This document shows, in pieces, positions 7,789-17,643 of a stretch of 64,000 nucleotides of DNA. Every line of letters begins with the position of its first letter. The first letter of the stretch is position 1. The translations under genes and the position numbers were made by a program. Under the pieces are notes generated by a model. That model was given only the letters and a program-made list of their open reading frames with translations, made no database searches and was not told where the DNA came from. This DNA is from Marinobacter litoralis (GTDB lineage Bacteria; Pseudomonadota; Gammaproteobacteria; Pseudomonadales; Oleiphilaceae): NCBI RefSeq assembly GCF_003336705.1, contig NZ_QMDL01000001.1, positions 930,001 through 994,000 of the forward strand, in the 5' to 3' direction.

Positions 7789-10531
7789 AGAGTGAGTCGT
7801 CCAGTAAGCCCAGCTCTCGTGCTTTGGCCAAAGCCTCGGTTCTGCGGCCCACACCCAGCTTGCTGTACAGGTTACGAATGTGTGCTTTCACAGTGGCGGG
7901 TGCTACTGCCATTGTCACGGCAATGTCCTTATTGGCCAAGCCTTGGTTAATCAGTTGAAGAACTTCTTGCTCTCGAAGGCTGAGTGGTTCTACAAGCGGT
8001 GAGCTTGCCGTTGAAGTCTTAATCTGTGTCTGACGCGCAGCGGGCGGAGTCATCTGGGTATGTTTATGGGTGTCGGTTTGCTGATTTTCAAGCATGGCCA
8101 GCAACTCCCGATTCCAGCGCCCCGGTGTTTTCAGTCGGGGTAAGTCGAACAATAAGCGCTTGAGTGTCTCGGATTCTTCAGCGAATAGCCGCATAAAACC
8201 GGCATCTTCTGCTTTGTGCAGAGCGCGTTCCAGCATCGCCATAGCTTCTTCTGATCGGCCTTCGTGTTGCAGGGCTTCCGCATAAACCAAGAGTATTTCG
8301 ACCAAGTGCCGGTTGTGGGCATTGCGTTCGGCAATAGGGATCAGCGTTGATAGCGTGTCTTGGGCTTCGCGGTATTGTCCGCCGGAAATGAGGGTTCTAG
8401 CCAACGCGATCTGATTTTGTTCACGGTTCAGCGGATTATTCGCAGGTTGCCGGATGGCTGGCTCAATACAGCGCATGGCTTTCGCCTGATCTCCCATGGC
8501 CAGATAGCATCGGGCTAGCAGGGCAGAGACTGCCGGTGGCTCGAAAACAATATGTTCGCGGCGTTTGTTGCCAACAAACAACGCATCTTCAAGGGCTTCA
8601 ATAGCCGTTTCCACGTTTCCTTCGCTAAACGCCAAGTGGCCGCGTACATATTGTATAACCACATGCTGGCCGGGCTCGGTACCGTTCTCGACATGCTCAA
8701 GCAGCGGAGCCAGATAGCTGGCCGCCAATTCGAGTTCGTTTCGTTCCCGGTATATTTCCGTCAGCGCCGAATTTTGCCAGCACGAAATCAGTCTCGGTTG
8801 GCTCGGGTCTGAGTAATGCTCATCCACCCATCGACGTATGCGTGTGGTGGTTTCAAGTGCCAGTTCGGTATCGCCACGATGGTATTGAATCCATGACAAA
8901 AGACCGCCGGACGAGAGTACCGTGCTGGGCTTGCGTTCCACTTGCCCAAAATGGACCGCGGCTTCTAAAGCTTCCTGTGCGTCGTTAAGCTCGCCTTTTC
9001 CGAAGTAATCCAGCCCTAACCCGTAATAGGTAACGGATTTCAGTGGAATCTGGTTGTTATCGATATCCTTCAACGCCTGACGAGTGAGGTTCGATGCGTT
9101 TTGTTCGTCGTTTCGGCTGCGGGCCAAATACGAACGTATCAGCGATAACTCTGCTTGGATCGCCAACGCGCCCTCTGCATCCGGGTGAGAATCGGCGACC
9201 TGGCGATCCAATAAATCTTCTACCTGACTCAGAACCGGCTCCAATCCGTCAACACGATTAGCAAAATAGAGCCCCCAGACCTTCAGCATCATCAGTTGTG
9301 GGTTCTCCTGCACCTCTTCGTCGGGCAGGTACCTGAGCCATTCCAGCACGGGTAAATGAAAGCCGCCGTGAATCAGGTTGTTGCCATGCTCCGCCAGAAC
9401 GCGGGCTAATCGCTCGGTATCCTCATTGCTAACAATCTGGGCAATGGCCTCCTGCACATGACCGTGACTGAGCAGCCAGTTTACGGTGCGCCTTTGCAGC
9501 GCATCGGCTTTTTCACCATCGATAATGCGCGCGCGTTGTAATAGGGCTTCGCGAAACAAGTCGTGGTAACGGAACCACTCATTGCGATTATCCAGTGGGA
9601 TGATGAAAAGATTCTGGGCGAGCAGAGACTCAAGCCTCTCGTCACTGTCAGTTCGCTCCAGAATGGTATTGCAAAGGGAGGCACAAAGCCTGGGGCAGCA
9701 GGCTGTGTCCAACAAAAAATCTGTAAGTTCATCGGACAGCTGTTCAAGCACCTCCGTTAACACGTAGTCACTGATCAGCTTGCCTTCAACTGCGATAGGC
9801 GTGGTAAGTGTGCTTTGCCCCTGAGGCTCTTGTCTTGCTTTACCGGATAGAGCGGATAGCTGCATCGCAGCTACCCAGCCTTCCGTGCGCCGGCAAATGG
9901 CACGGATTTCCGGTTCCGTCAGGTCCATCGCCATGGTATCGCGGAAGAACGAAAGGCATTCTTCTTCGGAGAACGCCAGCAAGCTGGGATAAATGTCCTG
10001 GACCTGTCGGCGGACGCGCCAACGGGCCAGTGGTAGAGGTGGTTCGGTACGAGACGCAAGGGTTACCAGCATGCCGGGTGGCAGGTAATCAATAAACCAT
10101 GCGAGTTGACGATGAATGTCGCTATTAGAAATGGCGTGGTAGTCATCCAGTATTAAGGACCAAGGTTTGTCTTCAGTCGCCAGTGTGTTAATCAGGCAAG
10201 TGATGACGGCCGTGAGGTCGTCCCCGGACGCTTGTGACAGCTGTTTTTTTGCCTCTTCCAACCCCATCAGACCGGCGTGTTCAAAAGCGCCAATCAGGTA
10301 TTGCCAAAACTGCCTGGGTTGGTCGTCATGGGTGTCCAGTGATAACCAGGCTGTTGGCGAGGTGTTTTGCGCGCACCACTGGCTAGCGAGCGTAGATTTG
10401 CCGAAGCCTGCGGGGGCTACAACCAAATTTAGCCGCTTATTGCCGGAGCGCTCAAGAAGAGCGTTCAAGCGCTCTCTGGAAACCGCTCGACGATCGGGGG
10501 ATGGCCTTAGAAACTTGGTGTTTAGCAGCAT
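7787..10531 (-). CDS. MalT-type ATP-dependent LuxR-family transcriptional regulator
   Basis: 914 residues with the MalT/LAL architecture. An N-terminal STAND-type NTPase has Walker A APAGFGKST (39-47) and SLILDDYHAI as the Walker B region. A long helical region (about 350-800) is rich in TPR-like units such as AEALQHEGRSEEAMAMLERA. The C-terminal LuxR helix-turn-helix (about 848-910) includes LSLREQEVLQLINQG and TVKAHIRNLYSKLGV. Such proteins need ATP and an inducer to form the active oligomer. MalT and AlkS are known examples, but nothing nearby reveals an inducer or target, so I give no symbol. Its 5' end faces cysB across 215 bp. Confidence 0.92.
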   Translation of the reverse strand: MLLNTKFLRPSPDRRAVSRERLNALLERSGNKRLNLVVAPAGFGKSTLASQWCAQNTSPTAWLSLDTHDDQPRQFWQYLIGAFEHAGLMGLEEAKKQLSQASGDDLTAVITCLINTLATEDKPWSLILDDYHAISNSDIHRQLAWFIDYLPPGMLVTLASRTEPPLPLARWRVRRQVQDIYPSLLAFSEEECLSFFRDTMAMDLTEPEIRAICRRTEGWVAAMQLSALSGKARQEPQGQSTLTTPIAVEGKLISDYVLTEVLEQLSDELTDFLLDTACCPRLCASLCNTILERTDSDERLESLLAQNLFIIPLDNRNEWFRYHDLFREALLQRARIIDGEKADALQRRTVNWLLSHGHVQEAIAQIVSNEDTERLARVLAEHGNNLIHGGFHLPVLEWLRYLPDEEVQENPQLMMLKVWGLYFANRVDGLEPVLSQVEDLLDRQVADSHPDAEGALAIQAELSLIRSYLARSRNDEQNASNLTRQALKDIDNNQIPLKSVTYYGLGLDYFGKGELNDAQEALEAAVHFGQVERKPSTVLSSGGLLSWIQYHRGDTELALETTTRIRRWVDEHYSDPSQPRLISCWQNSALTEIYRERNELELAASYLAPLLEHVENGTEPGQHVVIQYVRGHLAFSEGNVETAIEALEDALFVGNKRREHIVFEPPAVSALLARCYLAMGDQAKAMRCIEPAIRQPANNPLNREQNQIALARTLISGGQYREAQDTLSTLIPIAERNAHNRHLVEILLVYAEALQHEGRSEEAMAMLERALHKAEDAGFMRLFAEESETLKRLLFDLPRLKTPGRWNRELLAMLENQQTDTHKHTQMTPPAARQTQIKTSTASSPLVEPLSLREQEVLQLINQGLANKDIAVTMAVAPATVKAHIRNLYSKLGVGRRTEALAKARELGLLDDSL

Positions 10532-10644
10532 GGTTCAGCACAATTCTAAATAACTTCGATAAGCGATTGTGTGCTATGTAGTGCTCAAGTCAAGAGTAAA
10601 ACGGATGCAACTCACTGGCCGGGCGGTGAAAGCGGGGAATTAAG

Positions 10645-10661
10645 CTACACTGAAGATGTAG
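10645..10661. promoter_or_regulatory. Candidate LysR-type dyad upstream of cysB
   Basis: CTACA-CTGAAGA-TGTAG, an interrupted dyad of the kind bound by LysR-family regulators, lies about 85 bp before the cysB ATG in the space shared with the divergent MalT-type gene. CysB is known to repress its own gene in enteric bacteria. CysB sites are poorly conserved, so this is only a positional suggestion. Confidence 0.3.
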
Positions 10662-10686
10662 ATCTATGTATATCCAAAAAGAATGA

Positions 10687-11724
<1,038 letters not shown>

Positions 11725-11737
11725 TCAAGCTCGAAAT

Positions 11738-11774
11738 AAAAAGCCCGTCTGAGGAAGCGCAGGCGGGCTTTTTT
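11738..11774. terminator. Bidirectional terminator between cysB and cysH
   Basis: The stem AGCCCGTCTG / CAGGCGGGCT (one G-T pair) has A5 on the left and T6 on the right, so it can stop both convergent transcripts. It lies 14 bp after the cysB stop and 12 bp after the cysH stop. Confidence 0.9.
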
Positions 11775-11785
11775 ATGGGCTAGGG

Positions 11786-12511
11786 TTAGCCGGATTTACC
11801 AATCAGGTTACCGGCGTGAAGCCCGCATTCTTTATGGGTGGCTTCTTCCCACCACCAACGACCCTCACGTTCGTGCTGGCCCGGCAACACAGGGCGGGTG
11901 CAGGGCTGACAACCAATGCTGATGAAACCTTTTTCGTGCAGCGCGTTGTAAGGGGCTTCCGACATCCGGATGTAGTCCCACACTTCCTTGGAAGTCCAGT
12001 TCGCCAAAGGGTTGAACTTCACCAGAGGCTTGTCGTCTGTCGAAAAGGCGCCATCAACCTGCACCACGGGTACATCGTTGCGGGTGCCAGGGCTTTGGTC
12101 GCGGCGCTGGCCGGTAATCCAGGCGTCGACGGTGGCCAGTTTCTTCCGCAACGGTGCGACTTTGCGGATGCCGCAGCACTCGGAGTGACCGTCTTCGTAG
12201 AAGCTGAACATGCCTTTTTTGCTGACGAGATTCTGTACGGCCTCAGCCTCGGGAAACAAGACCTCAATCTCGATACCGTAATGCTGGCGGACTTTCTCGA
12301 TGAACTCGTAAGTCTCGGGGTGTAGGCGGCCAGTATCCAGCGTGAAGACTTTCAGGTTGTCGGTCAGCTTGTGGGCCATTTCGATGAGCACCACATCTTC
12401 AGCACCGCTGAAGGAAATCGCGATGTTGCCGTAACGTGCCAAGGCTGCTTTTAGAATCGCACGCGGGCTTTGTCCGTCCAGTTCCGTGCGCAGGGAATCG
12501 ATATCAGTCAT
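11786..12511 (-). CDS. cysH: Phosphoadenylyl/adenylyl-sulfate reductase (iron-sulfur type)
   Basis: 241 residues. PP-loop-type nucleotide site with [15 protein letters not shown] (32-46) and [15 protein letters not shown]. Cys at 112-113 and 201/204 (CQPC) give the CC...CxxC set that binds a [4Fe-4S] cluster, the signature of the assimilatory APS reductase group found in Pseudomonas; E. coli CysH lacks it. The catalytic Cys is in the C-terminal KECGLH (about 229). It reduces (phospho)adenylylsulfate to sulfite in the cytoplasm. The substrate preference (APS rather than PAPS) is inferred from the cluster. CysB, its likely activator, is encoded next door. Confidence 0.94.
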   Translation of the reverse strand: MTDIDSLRTELDGQSPRAILKAALARYGNIAISFSGAEDVVLIEMAHKLTDNLKVFTLDTGRLHPETYEFIEKVRQHYGIEIEVLFPEAEAVQNLVSKKGMFSFYEDGHSECCGIRKVAPLRKKLATVDAWITGQRRDQSPGTRNDVPVVQVDGAFSTDDKPLVKFNPLANWTSKEVWDYIRMSEAPYNALHEKGFISIGCQPCTRPVLPGQHEREGRWWWEEATHKECGLHAGNLIGKSG

Positions 12512-12652
12512 GTTGCTCCAGCATTGCTAGTCCAGAATTCCTCAAGGCTACAACAAACACGTCATAACCTGAAGGAATGACAATCTATATGTTTATGCAT
12601 TGTCGGCAGGAGAGCTGGCCCAATACACGATGCATTTGTGCCCCTTTTTTCA

Positions 12653-12690
12653 TATGATACCCGCACGAAAGATGAGCACCGTTTGTGCTC
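12653..12690 (+). promoter_or_regulatory. Candidate -10 element and leader hairpin of thrH
   Basis: TATGAT at 12653-12658 resembles a sigma-70 -10 box; I see no good -35 at 17 bp. It is followed by a perfect 6-bp hairpin, GAGCAC-CGTTT-GTGCTC (12674-12690), which would lie near the 5' end of the thrH mRNA. There is no T-tract, so it is a leader hairpin and not an evident terminator. Confidence 0.4.
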
Positions 12691-12720
12691 TCTCAACAAT
12701 TAATGAATCAGGAGACCGTC

Positions 12721-13335
12721 GTGGAACTCGCATGTCTTGACCTTGAGGGCGTATTGATCCCGGAAATCTGGATCGCATTTGCAGAAAAAACCGGTATTGA
12801 GGAGCTCAAGGCAACTACCCGGGATATCCCTGATTACGATGTGCTGATGAAGCAGCGCCTGCGTATTCTGGACGAGCACGGATACGGTTTGCCGGCCATT
12901 CAGGAAGTGATCGGCACGCTGGACCCGCTTCCCGGAGCCCGTGAGTTTCTGGATTGGTTGCGCGAGCGTTTCCAGGTGGTGATCCTATCGGACACCTTCT
13001 ACGAATTTGCCATGCCGCTGATGAAGAAGCTGGGTTACCCCGCGCTGCTGTGCCATAAGCTGGAAGTGGCCGAGGATGGCCAGATCACCAACTACTTGTT
13101 GCGCCAGCGTGACCCTAAGCGCCAGTCGGTTCGTGCTTTCCAGCTGTTGAACTACCGCGTGATTGCAGCCGGAGATTCCTACAACGACACCACCATGCTG
13201 GGGCAGGCCGAGGCCGGTATTCTGTTCCACGCGCCGCAGAACGTGATTGAAGAATTTCCGCAATTCCCGGCGGTACAAACCTTTGAGGATCTGAAGCAAG
13301 AGTTCCTGAAGGCAAGCGCCGTACACAGCGCCTGA
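12721..13335 (+). CDS. thrH: ThrH, HAD-family phosphoserine phosphatase / homoserine kinase
   Basis: 204 residues from a GTG at 12721. I prefer this start because AGGAG lies 6 bp upstream and the product opens (M)ELACLDLEGVLIPEIWIAFA, as ThrH does. In-frame ATGs further upstream (12685, 12703) lack a site. HAD motifs: DLEGVLIPE (the usual DxD is D-L-E here, as in ThrH), ILSDTFYEF, KR at QRDPKRQSV, and AAGDSYNDTTML. In Pseudomonas aeruginosa ThrH has phosphoserine phosphatase activity and can move phosphate to homoserine, linking serine and threonine synthesis. It is a single gene that converges with pabB. Confidence 0.92.
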   Translation: MELACLDLEGVLIPEIWIAFAEKTGIEELKATTRDIPDYDVLMKQRLRILDEHGYGLPAIQEVIGTLDPLPGAREFLDWLRERFQVVILSDTFYEFAMPLMKKLGYPALLCHKLEVAEDGQITNYLLRQRDPKRQSVRAFQLLNYRVIAAGDSYNDTTMLGQAEAGILFHAPQNVIEEFPQFPAVQTFEDLKQEFLKASAVHSA

Positions 13336-13347
13336 TTGCTTAAACGG

Positions 13348-13386
13348 CTGACCTGTACCGCCAGAAGGTGGTGCAGGTCAGAGTTT
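13348..13386. terminator. Terminator shared by the 3' ends of thrH and pabB
   Basis: CTGACCTGTACC / GGTGCAGGTCAG forms a 12-bp stem (one G-T pair) around a 10-base loop, followed on the plus strand by AGTTTTAG. The right arm includes the pabB stop codon, so the hairpin lies in the last bases of both convergent genes. Confidence 0.65.
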
Positions 13387-14754
13387 TAGATCCTCCAGGA
13401 ACTTCATCAGGGGCTGAACTTTCGTCAGCGTTTCCTGATACTCCGCTTCCGGTTCCGAATCTGCGACGATTCCACCGCCTCCCCAGCACCGAATGGTGCC
13501 ATGTTCCACGCCAGTTTCGTCTGTGTGTTCGTTTTCACAGAGTAGGGTGCGAATAGCGATGTTGCTGTCGAGCTTGCCGTCCAACCCGTAATAAAACACC
13601 GAGCCGCAATAAGGCCCACGCCAATGGGGTTCGAGTTCACGAATGATTTCCATCGCTCGAATTTTGGGGGCACCGGTAATTGAGCCGCCGGGAAAAGCGT
13701 CGAACAGTGCCTGCAACGGTGACACGCCGTCTTTCAGTTCAGCCCTGATATGGCTGACCAAATGGTGCACGTTTTCGTAGCTCTCCAACGCAAACAGTTC
13801 GTCAACTTTTACGGAACCGGGTTGGGCATTCACGCTGAGATCGTTCCGGAGCAAATCGACAATCATCAGGTTCTCGGCGCGATCTTTGTCTGAAGCGAGT
13901 AGTTCCTGTGCCAGTGCCGCATCTTCTTCGGGAGTGGTTCCGCGGGGGCGGGTGCCTTTTATGGGGCTGGTTTTTACTGTGCGATCTTTAATTTCCAGAA
14001 AACGCTCGGGGGAAATAGACAGCACGGAACCGGTCGGAATTTTCAGGAATGCGCTGTAAGGCGTGGGGTTGGCTTCAGCTAATTTCTGAAAAGCGAACCA
14101 CGGGCTCCCGCTGTAATGGGCTGTGAACTCTTGTGAGAGGTTCGCCTGGTAGCAATCTCCGGCGCCGATGTAGCGGAGGACTTTAGAGGCGCTCGCTTTG
14201 AAATCCGGAGCTATTTGCGTAGCTGCAAAACCCGACGGTATTTTCCAGCTTTCGAGTCGGGTAGGAGCCTCGTTGTCTAGCAAGGAGTTGATAAGAGTTC
14301 GAGTCTTGCTCGGGCTCTCGGGATGGAACCATAAATGGTAGGTGTCTGATTCGATGTTATGGCTGGCCGCCCACAAATAAAGACCAGCGTATAAAAGTGG
14401 TGTCGATGACATTTGGTTTTCGCAGGCAAGGCGTTTTTCCCTTGCGTATCCGAATTCATAACTGAGCAAGCCTATCCAGCCGCCTGTCAGCATCTTCTCT
14501 GTGTCACCAGTGGGCATACTGAACCGGCGAATCATACTTTCCATCTTTGACGCCAGCGAATCTGTTTCGAGCAGATTAGTATTGGGTTCGAGGCATACCG
14601 TTTCCACCGCGAGGGCTGTGAACCCCCTAAATGAACCGCGGTTGTGGCCTGAACCTGTACTGCCCAAATAGACGAAATCTTCTAGCTCGGCCGCCCAAGC
14701 AAGTAAACGTTCGTATTTTTTGCGATCGATCTGGGTGGAGGCGGAAAGCGGCAA
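13378..14754 (-). CDS. pabB: Aminodeoxychorismate synthase component I
   Basis: 458 residues, matching single-domain PabB. The chorismate-binding core is in the C-terminal two thirds: ISPERFLEIKDRTVKTSPIKG followed by TRPRG, DKDRAENLMIVDLLRNDL, FPGGSITGAPKIRAMEII and GSVFYYGLDGKLDSNIAIRTL. PIKGT rather than PIAGT favours PabB over anthranilate synthase TrpE. It makes 4-amino-4-deoxychorismate from chorismate with ammonia from PabA, the first step toward the p-aminobenzoate part of folate. pabA and pabC are not in the window; folC is at 42.9 kb. The gene stands alone on the minus strand. Confidence 0.93.
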   Translation of the reverse strand: MPLSASTQIDRKKYERLLAWAAELEDFVYLGSTGSGHNRGSFRGFTALAVETVCLEPNTNLLETDSLASKMESMIRRFSMPTGDTEKMLTGGWIGLLSYEFGYAREKRLACENQMSSTPLLYAGLYLWAASHNIESDTYHLWFHPESPSKTRTLINSLLDNEAPTRLESWKIPSGFAATQIAPDFKASASKVLRYIGAGDCYQANLSQEFTAHYSGSPWFAFQKLAEANPTPYSAFLKIPTGSVLSISPERFLEIKDRTVKTSPIKGTRPRGTTPEEDAALAQELLASDKDRAENLMIVDLLRNDLSVNAQPGSVKVDELFALESYENVHHLVSHIRAELKDGVSPLQALFDAFPGGSITGAPKIRAMEIIRELEPHWRGPYCGSVFYYGLDGKLDSNIAIRTLLCENEHTDETGVEHGTIRCWGGGGIVADSEPEAEYQETLTKVQPLMKFLEDLKL

Positions 14755-14917
14755 ATTAGCTCCAGTTAATTAGAAGAATGATACTTAGGCCACAAAACCG
14801 GCATTGTCGGTTCAGGAAGGCCACTGGTCTAATAAAAAAGGGAAGAAAGCCAAAGCGGCATTCTAACTCAATTTGGATCGCTGCTCCTCCTGCAGATAAC
14901 GTGTAAGGATTCTAATA

Positions 14918-15505
14918 ATGATAAGAGAAATGAAAACTCTGCTTTTGTTAATGCTAACGGTTGTTCTTGTAACTGTGCCGGTGACGTTTACACAAGCTGA
15001 GGAAGAGTTGCCAATACCTGACCGCAATGCATTGTCCGACGGAAAACTGACGGAAGAAGAGATCAAACAATATGCAACGCTTGCTGCGGTACATGTTCAA
15101 AAACTGACAACAGTCGCGCGGGAAGAAGTGGGTGCGGAACTAGAGCAAAGCGGCATAGTTATCCCGTCAGCGTGGATGATGATGAATGACGGTGAGGTGA
15201 AAAGGGTCAAGCTTGGGGAAACCGGAGACAAGGCCTCAGCAACGATTAAGGTGTTGATGTATCGGGCGGCGCTGAAGTCGCTGGCACGCCACGGGAAAAT
15301 TTTAGGAACGGCAATCGTCTACGCGGGTAATCTGGACGGCGAGGATGATATCCGCGTTTTGGCGGTGGAGCATGAACATCGTCTTGGAATTTCGGGGTTG
15401 CAGATTGTTCCATACCGCTTCCAGCAAGGTGAGCTGAGTTTTGGTGATGCCCAATCGCAGAAAAAACCTTATGAACTGTTTTACGACGGTGCTACAGAAA
15501 GTTGA
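14918..15505 (+). CDS. Exported protein of unknown function
   Basis: 195 residues. AAGGA lies 8 bp before the ATG at 14918; a second in-frame ATG at 14930 is possible. A hydrophobic signal segment (about residues 6-25) ends near TFTQAEEE, suggesting signal-peptidase I cleavage and a periplasmic or secreted product. The mature part is charged and mixed alpha/beta, without Cys, and I recognise no domain. The surrounding DNA looks more AT-rich than the flanking metabolic genes. It precedes a Fil-like exported protein by 185 bp on the same strand, so a joint surface role is possible but is inference only. Confidence 0.75.
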   Translation: MIREMKTLLLLMLTVVLVTVPVTFTQAEEELPIPDRNALSDGKLTEEEIKQYATLAAVHVQKLTTVAREEVGAELEQSGIVIPSAWMMMNDGEVKRVKLGETGDKASATIKVLMYRAALKSLARHGKILGTAIVYAGNLDGEDDIRVLAVEHEHRLGISGLQIVPYRFQQGELSFGDAQSQKKPYELFYDGATES

Positions 15506-15690
15506 GATGTTTTGGGGAAATGTGGGGCAGGCGCCTTTTGTAAGTTTTCGTAGCTTTGATGTGAGGAAGTGTGAGTACAGTCACGGAATCGGACTGTAAA
15601 ACAATCTTAAATGAACTCGTGGGGTCATCGATCTCGCATCAAAAAATACAAGCTCAGATAAAAACAACGAAGAGTTTTAAGGAGAATAAT
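15506..15690 (+). other. Long leader before the Fil-like gene
   Basis: 185 bp with no recognised gene. An in-frame extension of the next ORF (from 15571) covers most of it, but that extension lacks a ribosome binding site and would put 40 polar residues before an obvious signal peptide. I therefore read it as promoter and 5' untranslated region. It contains no clear -35/-10 pair or strong hairpin. Confidence 0.5.
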
Positions 15691-16656
15691 ATGAAAGGCC
15701 TGAAAAAAATTGCTCTGGTAACAGCTATTGCTGCGGCGCCCTTTGCTGCCAATGCTGAGCTGCAAGCGATGAACGACATGGCGATGGGTAACGTTACGGG
15801 TCAAGCCGGTGTCACCATTGAATTGGAAACCCAGGTAAGCATCGGTCAGTTCAAGTACACCGACACGAATGGCGGTGGCACCAATGAAATCGGTGGTGGT
15901 TCATTCACTGTCAACAACATCGATCTTGGCGGTGCTGGCCTTATCACTGGTGCGGCTCCAATTTTTGACACCAATGGTGACGGCACGCCTGATCTTGCAG
16001 CGACTCAGTTGCTAGACGATCTGTCAATCGACATCGACATTGCTGCAGATGGTGATGCGGTAATCTCCGTTCACACGATCAGCGGCCTGCCGATTGATTT
16101 CGGCTTGACTGCTGACAGCATGATGCTGGAAGGCACCGATAGCACTACATTGGTTTCTGGCCTGAAAGCTTGGGGTATGCTGGCTAAGCTGGATATCCGT
16201 GTTGACACTGAAGATGCAGCGACCAACTTGGGTGGTACTGGTGACGGTTCTCTGAACATTGATACCGCTTTCACTGTGAACAACATGGAATTTGATGTTC
16301 CGTTCCTGGCTTTGGGTATCAAGGGTATGTCCATCACGGGTGCGGGCAATAACTTCGACTACAACGGTGATGGCACTGTTGATACGCCCGACGTTGAGCT
16401 TGGCCTAGACCCAACTAACCCAGAGCAGGCTAAGAAGTTGGGTGTTGCTACCAAGTTCGCTCAAGTTAACTTGGATGTATATAAAGGCAATGGCTTTGGC
16501 GCCTCTACTGCGACCGACGCCCTTCGCATCGACATCAATGACATCGTTATGGATGTTAACGTAGGTCAAGTGCTGATCGGCGGAACCAATATTGGTACCG
16601 TTGCTTTGGACAACCTGCATGTGCAGAACACCCGTTTGGCAGTATACGGTCACTAA
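15691..16656 (+). CDS. Exported Fil/DUF6160-like putative surface or pilus-associated protein
   Basis: 321 residues from the ATG at 15691, chosen because AAGGAG lies 6 bp upstream and the product then starts with a signal peptide (KKIALVTAIAAAPFAANA). Right after the cleavage site comes the segment LQAMNDMAMGNVTGQAGVTI, which resembles the conserved N-terminus of proteins annotated as FilA-like or DUF6160. The rest is beta-rich and acidic, with two loops, DTNGDGTPD and DYNGDGTVD, that match calcium-binding D-x-N/D-x-D-G patterns. In Acinetobacter, fil genes are associated with a pilus-like system, but none of its other components are here. Function is not established. A strong terminator follows. 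Confidence 0.72.
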   Translation: MKGLKKIALVTAIAAAPFAANAELQAMNDMAMGNVTGQAGVTIELETQVSIGQFKYTDTNGGGTNEIGGGSFTVNNIDLGGAGLITGAAPIFDTNGDGTPDLAATQLLDDLSIDIDIAADGDAVISVHTISGLPIDFGLTADSMMLEGTDSTTLVSGLKAWGMLAKLDIRVDTEDAATNLGGTGDGSLNIDTAFTVNNMEFDVPFLALGIKGMSITGAGNNFDYNGDGTVDTPDVELGLDPTNPEQAKKLGVATKFAQVNLDVYKGNGFGASTATDALRIDINDIVMDVNVGQVLIGGTNIGTVALDNLHVQNTRLAVYGH

Positions 16657-16687
16657 TCTGACCTGATCGCTTAATTGGTGAAGAAAT

Positions 16688-16711
16688 GCCCCGCCTCGCG
16701 GGGCGTTTTTT
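16688..16711 (+). terminator. Terminator of the Fil-like gene
   Basis: A perfect 7-bp GC stem, GCCCCGC-CTC-GCGGGGC, is followed by G and a T-run, 31 bp after the stop codon. Confidence 0.92.
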
Positions 16712-16737
16712 ATGCCCGAAATAAAAGCATGAAAACA

Positions 16738-16765
16738 AAAACGGCAACCTTCAAGTTGCCGTTTT
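16738..16765 (-). terminator. Terminator of the minus-strand exported-protein gene
   Basis: AAAACGGCAAC-CTTCAA-GTTGCCGTTTT is a perfect 11-bp inverted repeat. On the minus strand it ends in TTTTGTTTTC, 24 bp beyond the stop codon of the gene at 16790-17404. Confidence 0.88.
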
Positions 16766-16789
16766 GCGTGTAGGGCTATATCAAAACGA

Positions 16790-17404
16790 TCAGCGATCCG
16801 GCACCGCAATCGATAAATCAAATCCACCACCTGGCCGGGGTGTCAGTGTAACCGGCCCCTCATTAATCCCGTGGGGCACCTGTATCTGGTTTAGCCCCGG
16901 TGGGTTGCCAATGCTGAAGTTCAGATTCTTCCCGTCAAAGCCAAGCCCTAGCTGATCGTTCATGAAGGTTTGCGTGAACGGCTCGTCCGGTATTTCGGGC
17001 TGCTGGCCAAATATCAGAGGAAGTGTTCGTGGTGTAAAATCCGCTGGTGGTTGCGCGCTTGCCAGTTCGTTGATGGGAAGCAGCAGTGCCTTGCGCACAA
17101 ACTCTTCTTCTGCATCGGTGAGCGCATCTTTTCGGCCATCTTCAATATACCTCTGCAACGCTTCCCTATAGGCCTCTTCTTCCGCTTCGGTGATGACCGG
17201 CTCACCTGGGGAAATGGTCAGGGCGCGGATAATCTTTTGGCGGTCGGCTTCGGATTTTTGCTGATTTCTGGGCACTACGATGACAGCGGAGTCTTCAACG
17301 TAGGTATCAACCATCTCGTCAGAGCTCATGGTTTGTACGCCGGCCCAAGCGGGGCTGGCCAAAGTTGCTGCAATGGTTGCTGCAAGCAGTGATGGGCGAG
17401 TCAT
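16790..17404 (-). CDS. Exported protein of unknown function
   Basis: 204 residues with a clear signal peptide (about residues 1-21, cleavage after SPAWA). The mature protein has an acidic helical middle (EAEEEAYREALQRYIEDGRK) and a C-terminal third of beta character ending FDLSIAVPDR. There is no Cys. I do not recognise a family. It converges with the Fil-like gene, each with its own strong terminator, so the two are not one operon, although both encode exported acidic proteins. A role at the cell surface is inferred from the signal peptide and neighbours only. Confidence 0.72.
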   Translation of the reverse strand: MTRPSLLAATIAATLASPAWAGVQTMSSDEMVDTYVEDSAVIVVPRNQQKSEADRQKIIRALTISPGEPVITEAEEEAYREALQRYIEDGRKDALTDAEEEFVRKALLLPINELASAQPPADFTPRTLPLIFGQQPEIPDEPFTQTFMNDQLGLGFDGKNLNFSIGNPPGLNQIQVPHGINEGPVTLTPRPGGGFDLSIAVPDR

Positions 17405-17643
17405 AAGTTGTGCCTCATGCGTTACCGTGTCTGTTCAGAGCCGCCGCTGAGAATGCAATGTTCAGCCAATACGCTCCCTTACCGGAGTATTCTGGTTGTC
17501 AGACACTTTTTCAATCAGAAAGTGCCCTAGGTGTGATCAGAACCCACAGTTAACCAGTATAGTTGTGTCTGAGGTGCCCAATTGTGGTTTGATGTGCACC
17601 GAACTCGATGAGTGTTAATAGCATATAGGGCTTGGAGGGCATC

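Noticed and set aside
15571..15690. N-terminal extension of the Fil-like protein.
   Set aside because: It would place 40 polar residues before a clear signal peptide and lacks a ribosome binding site, while AAGGAG precedes the ATG at 15691.
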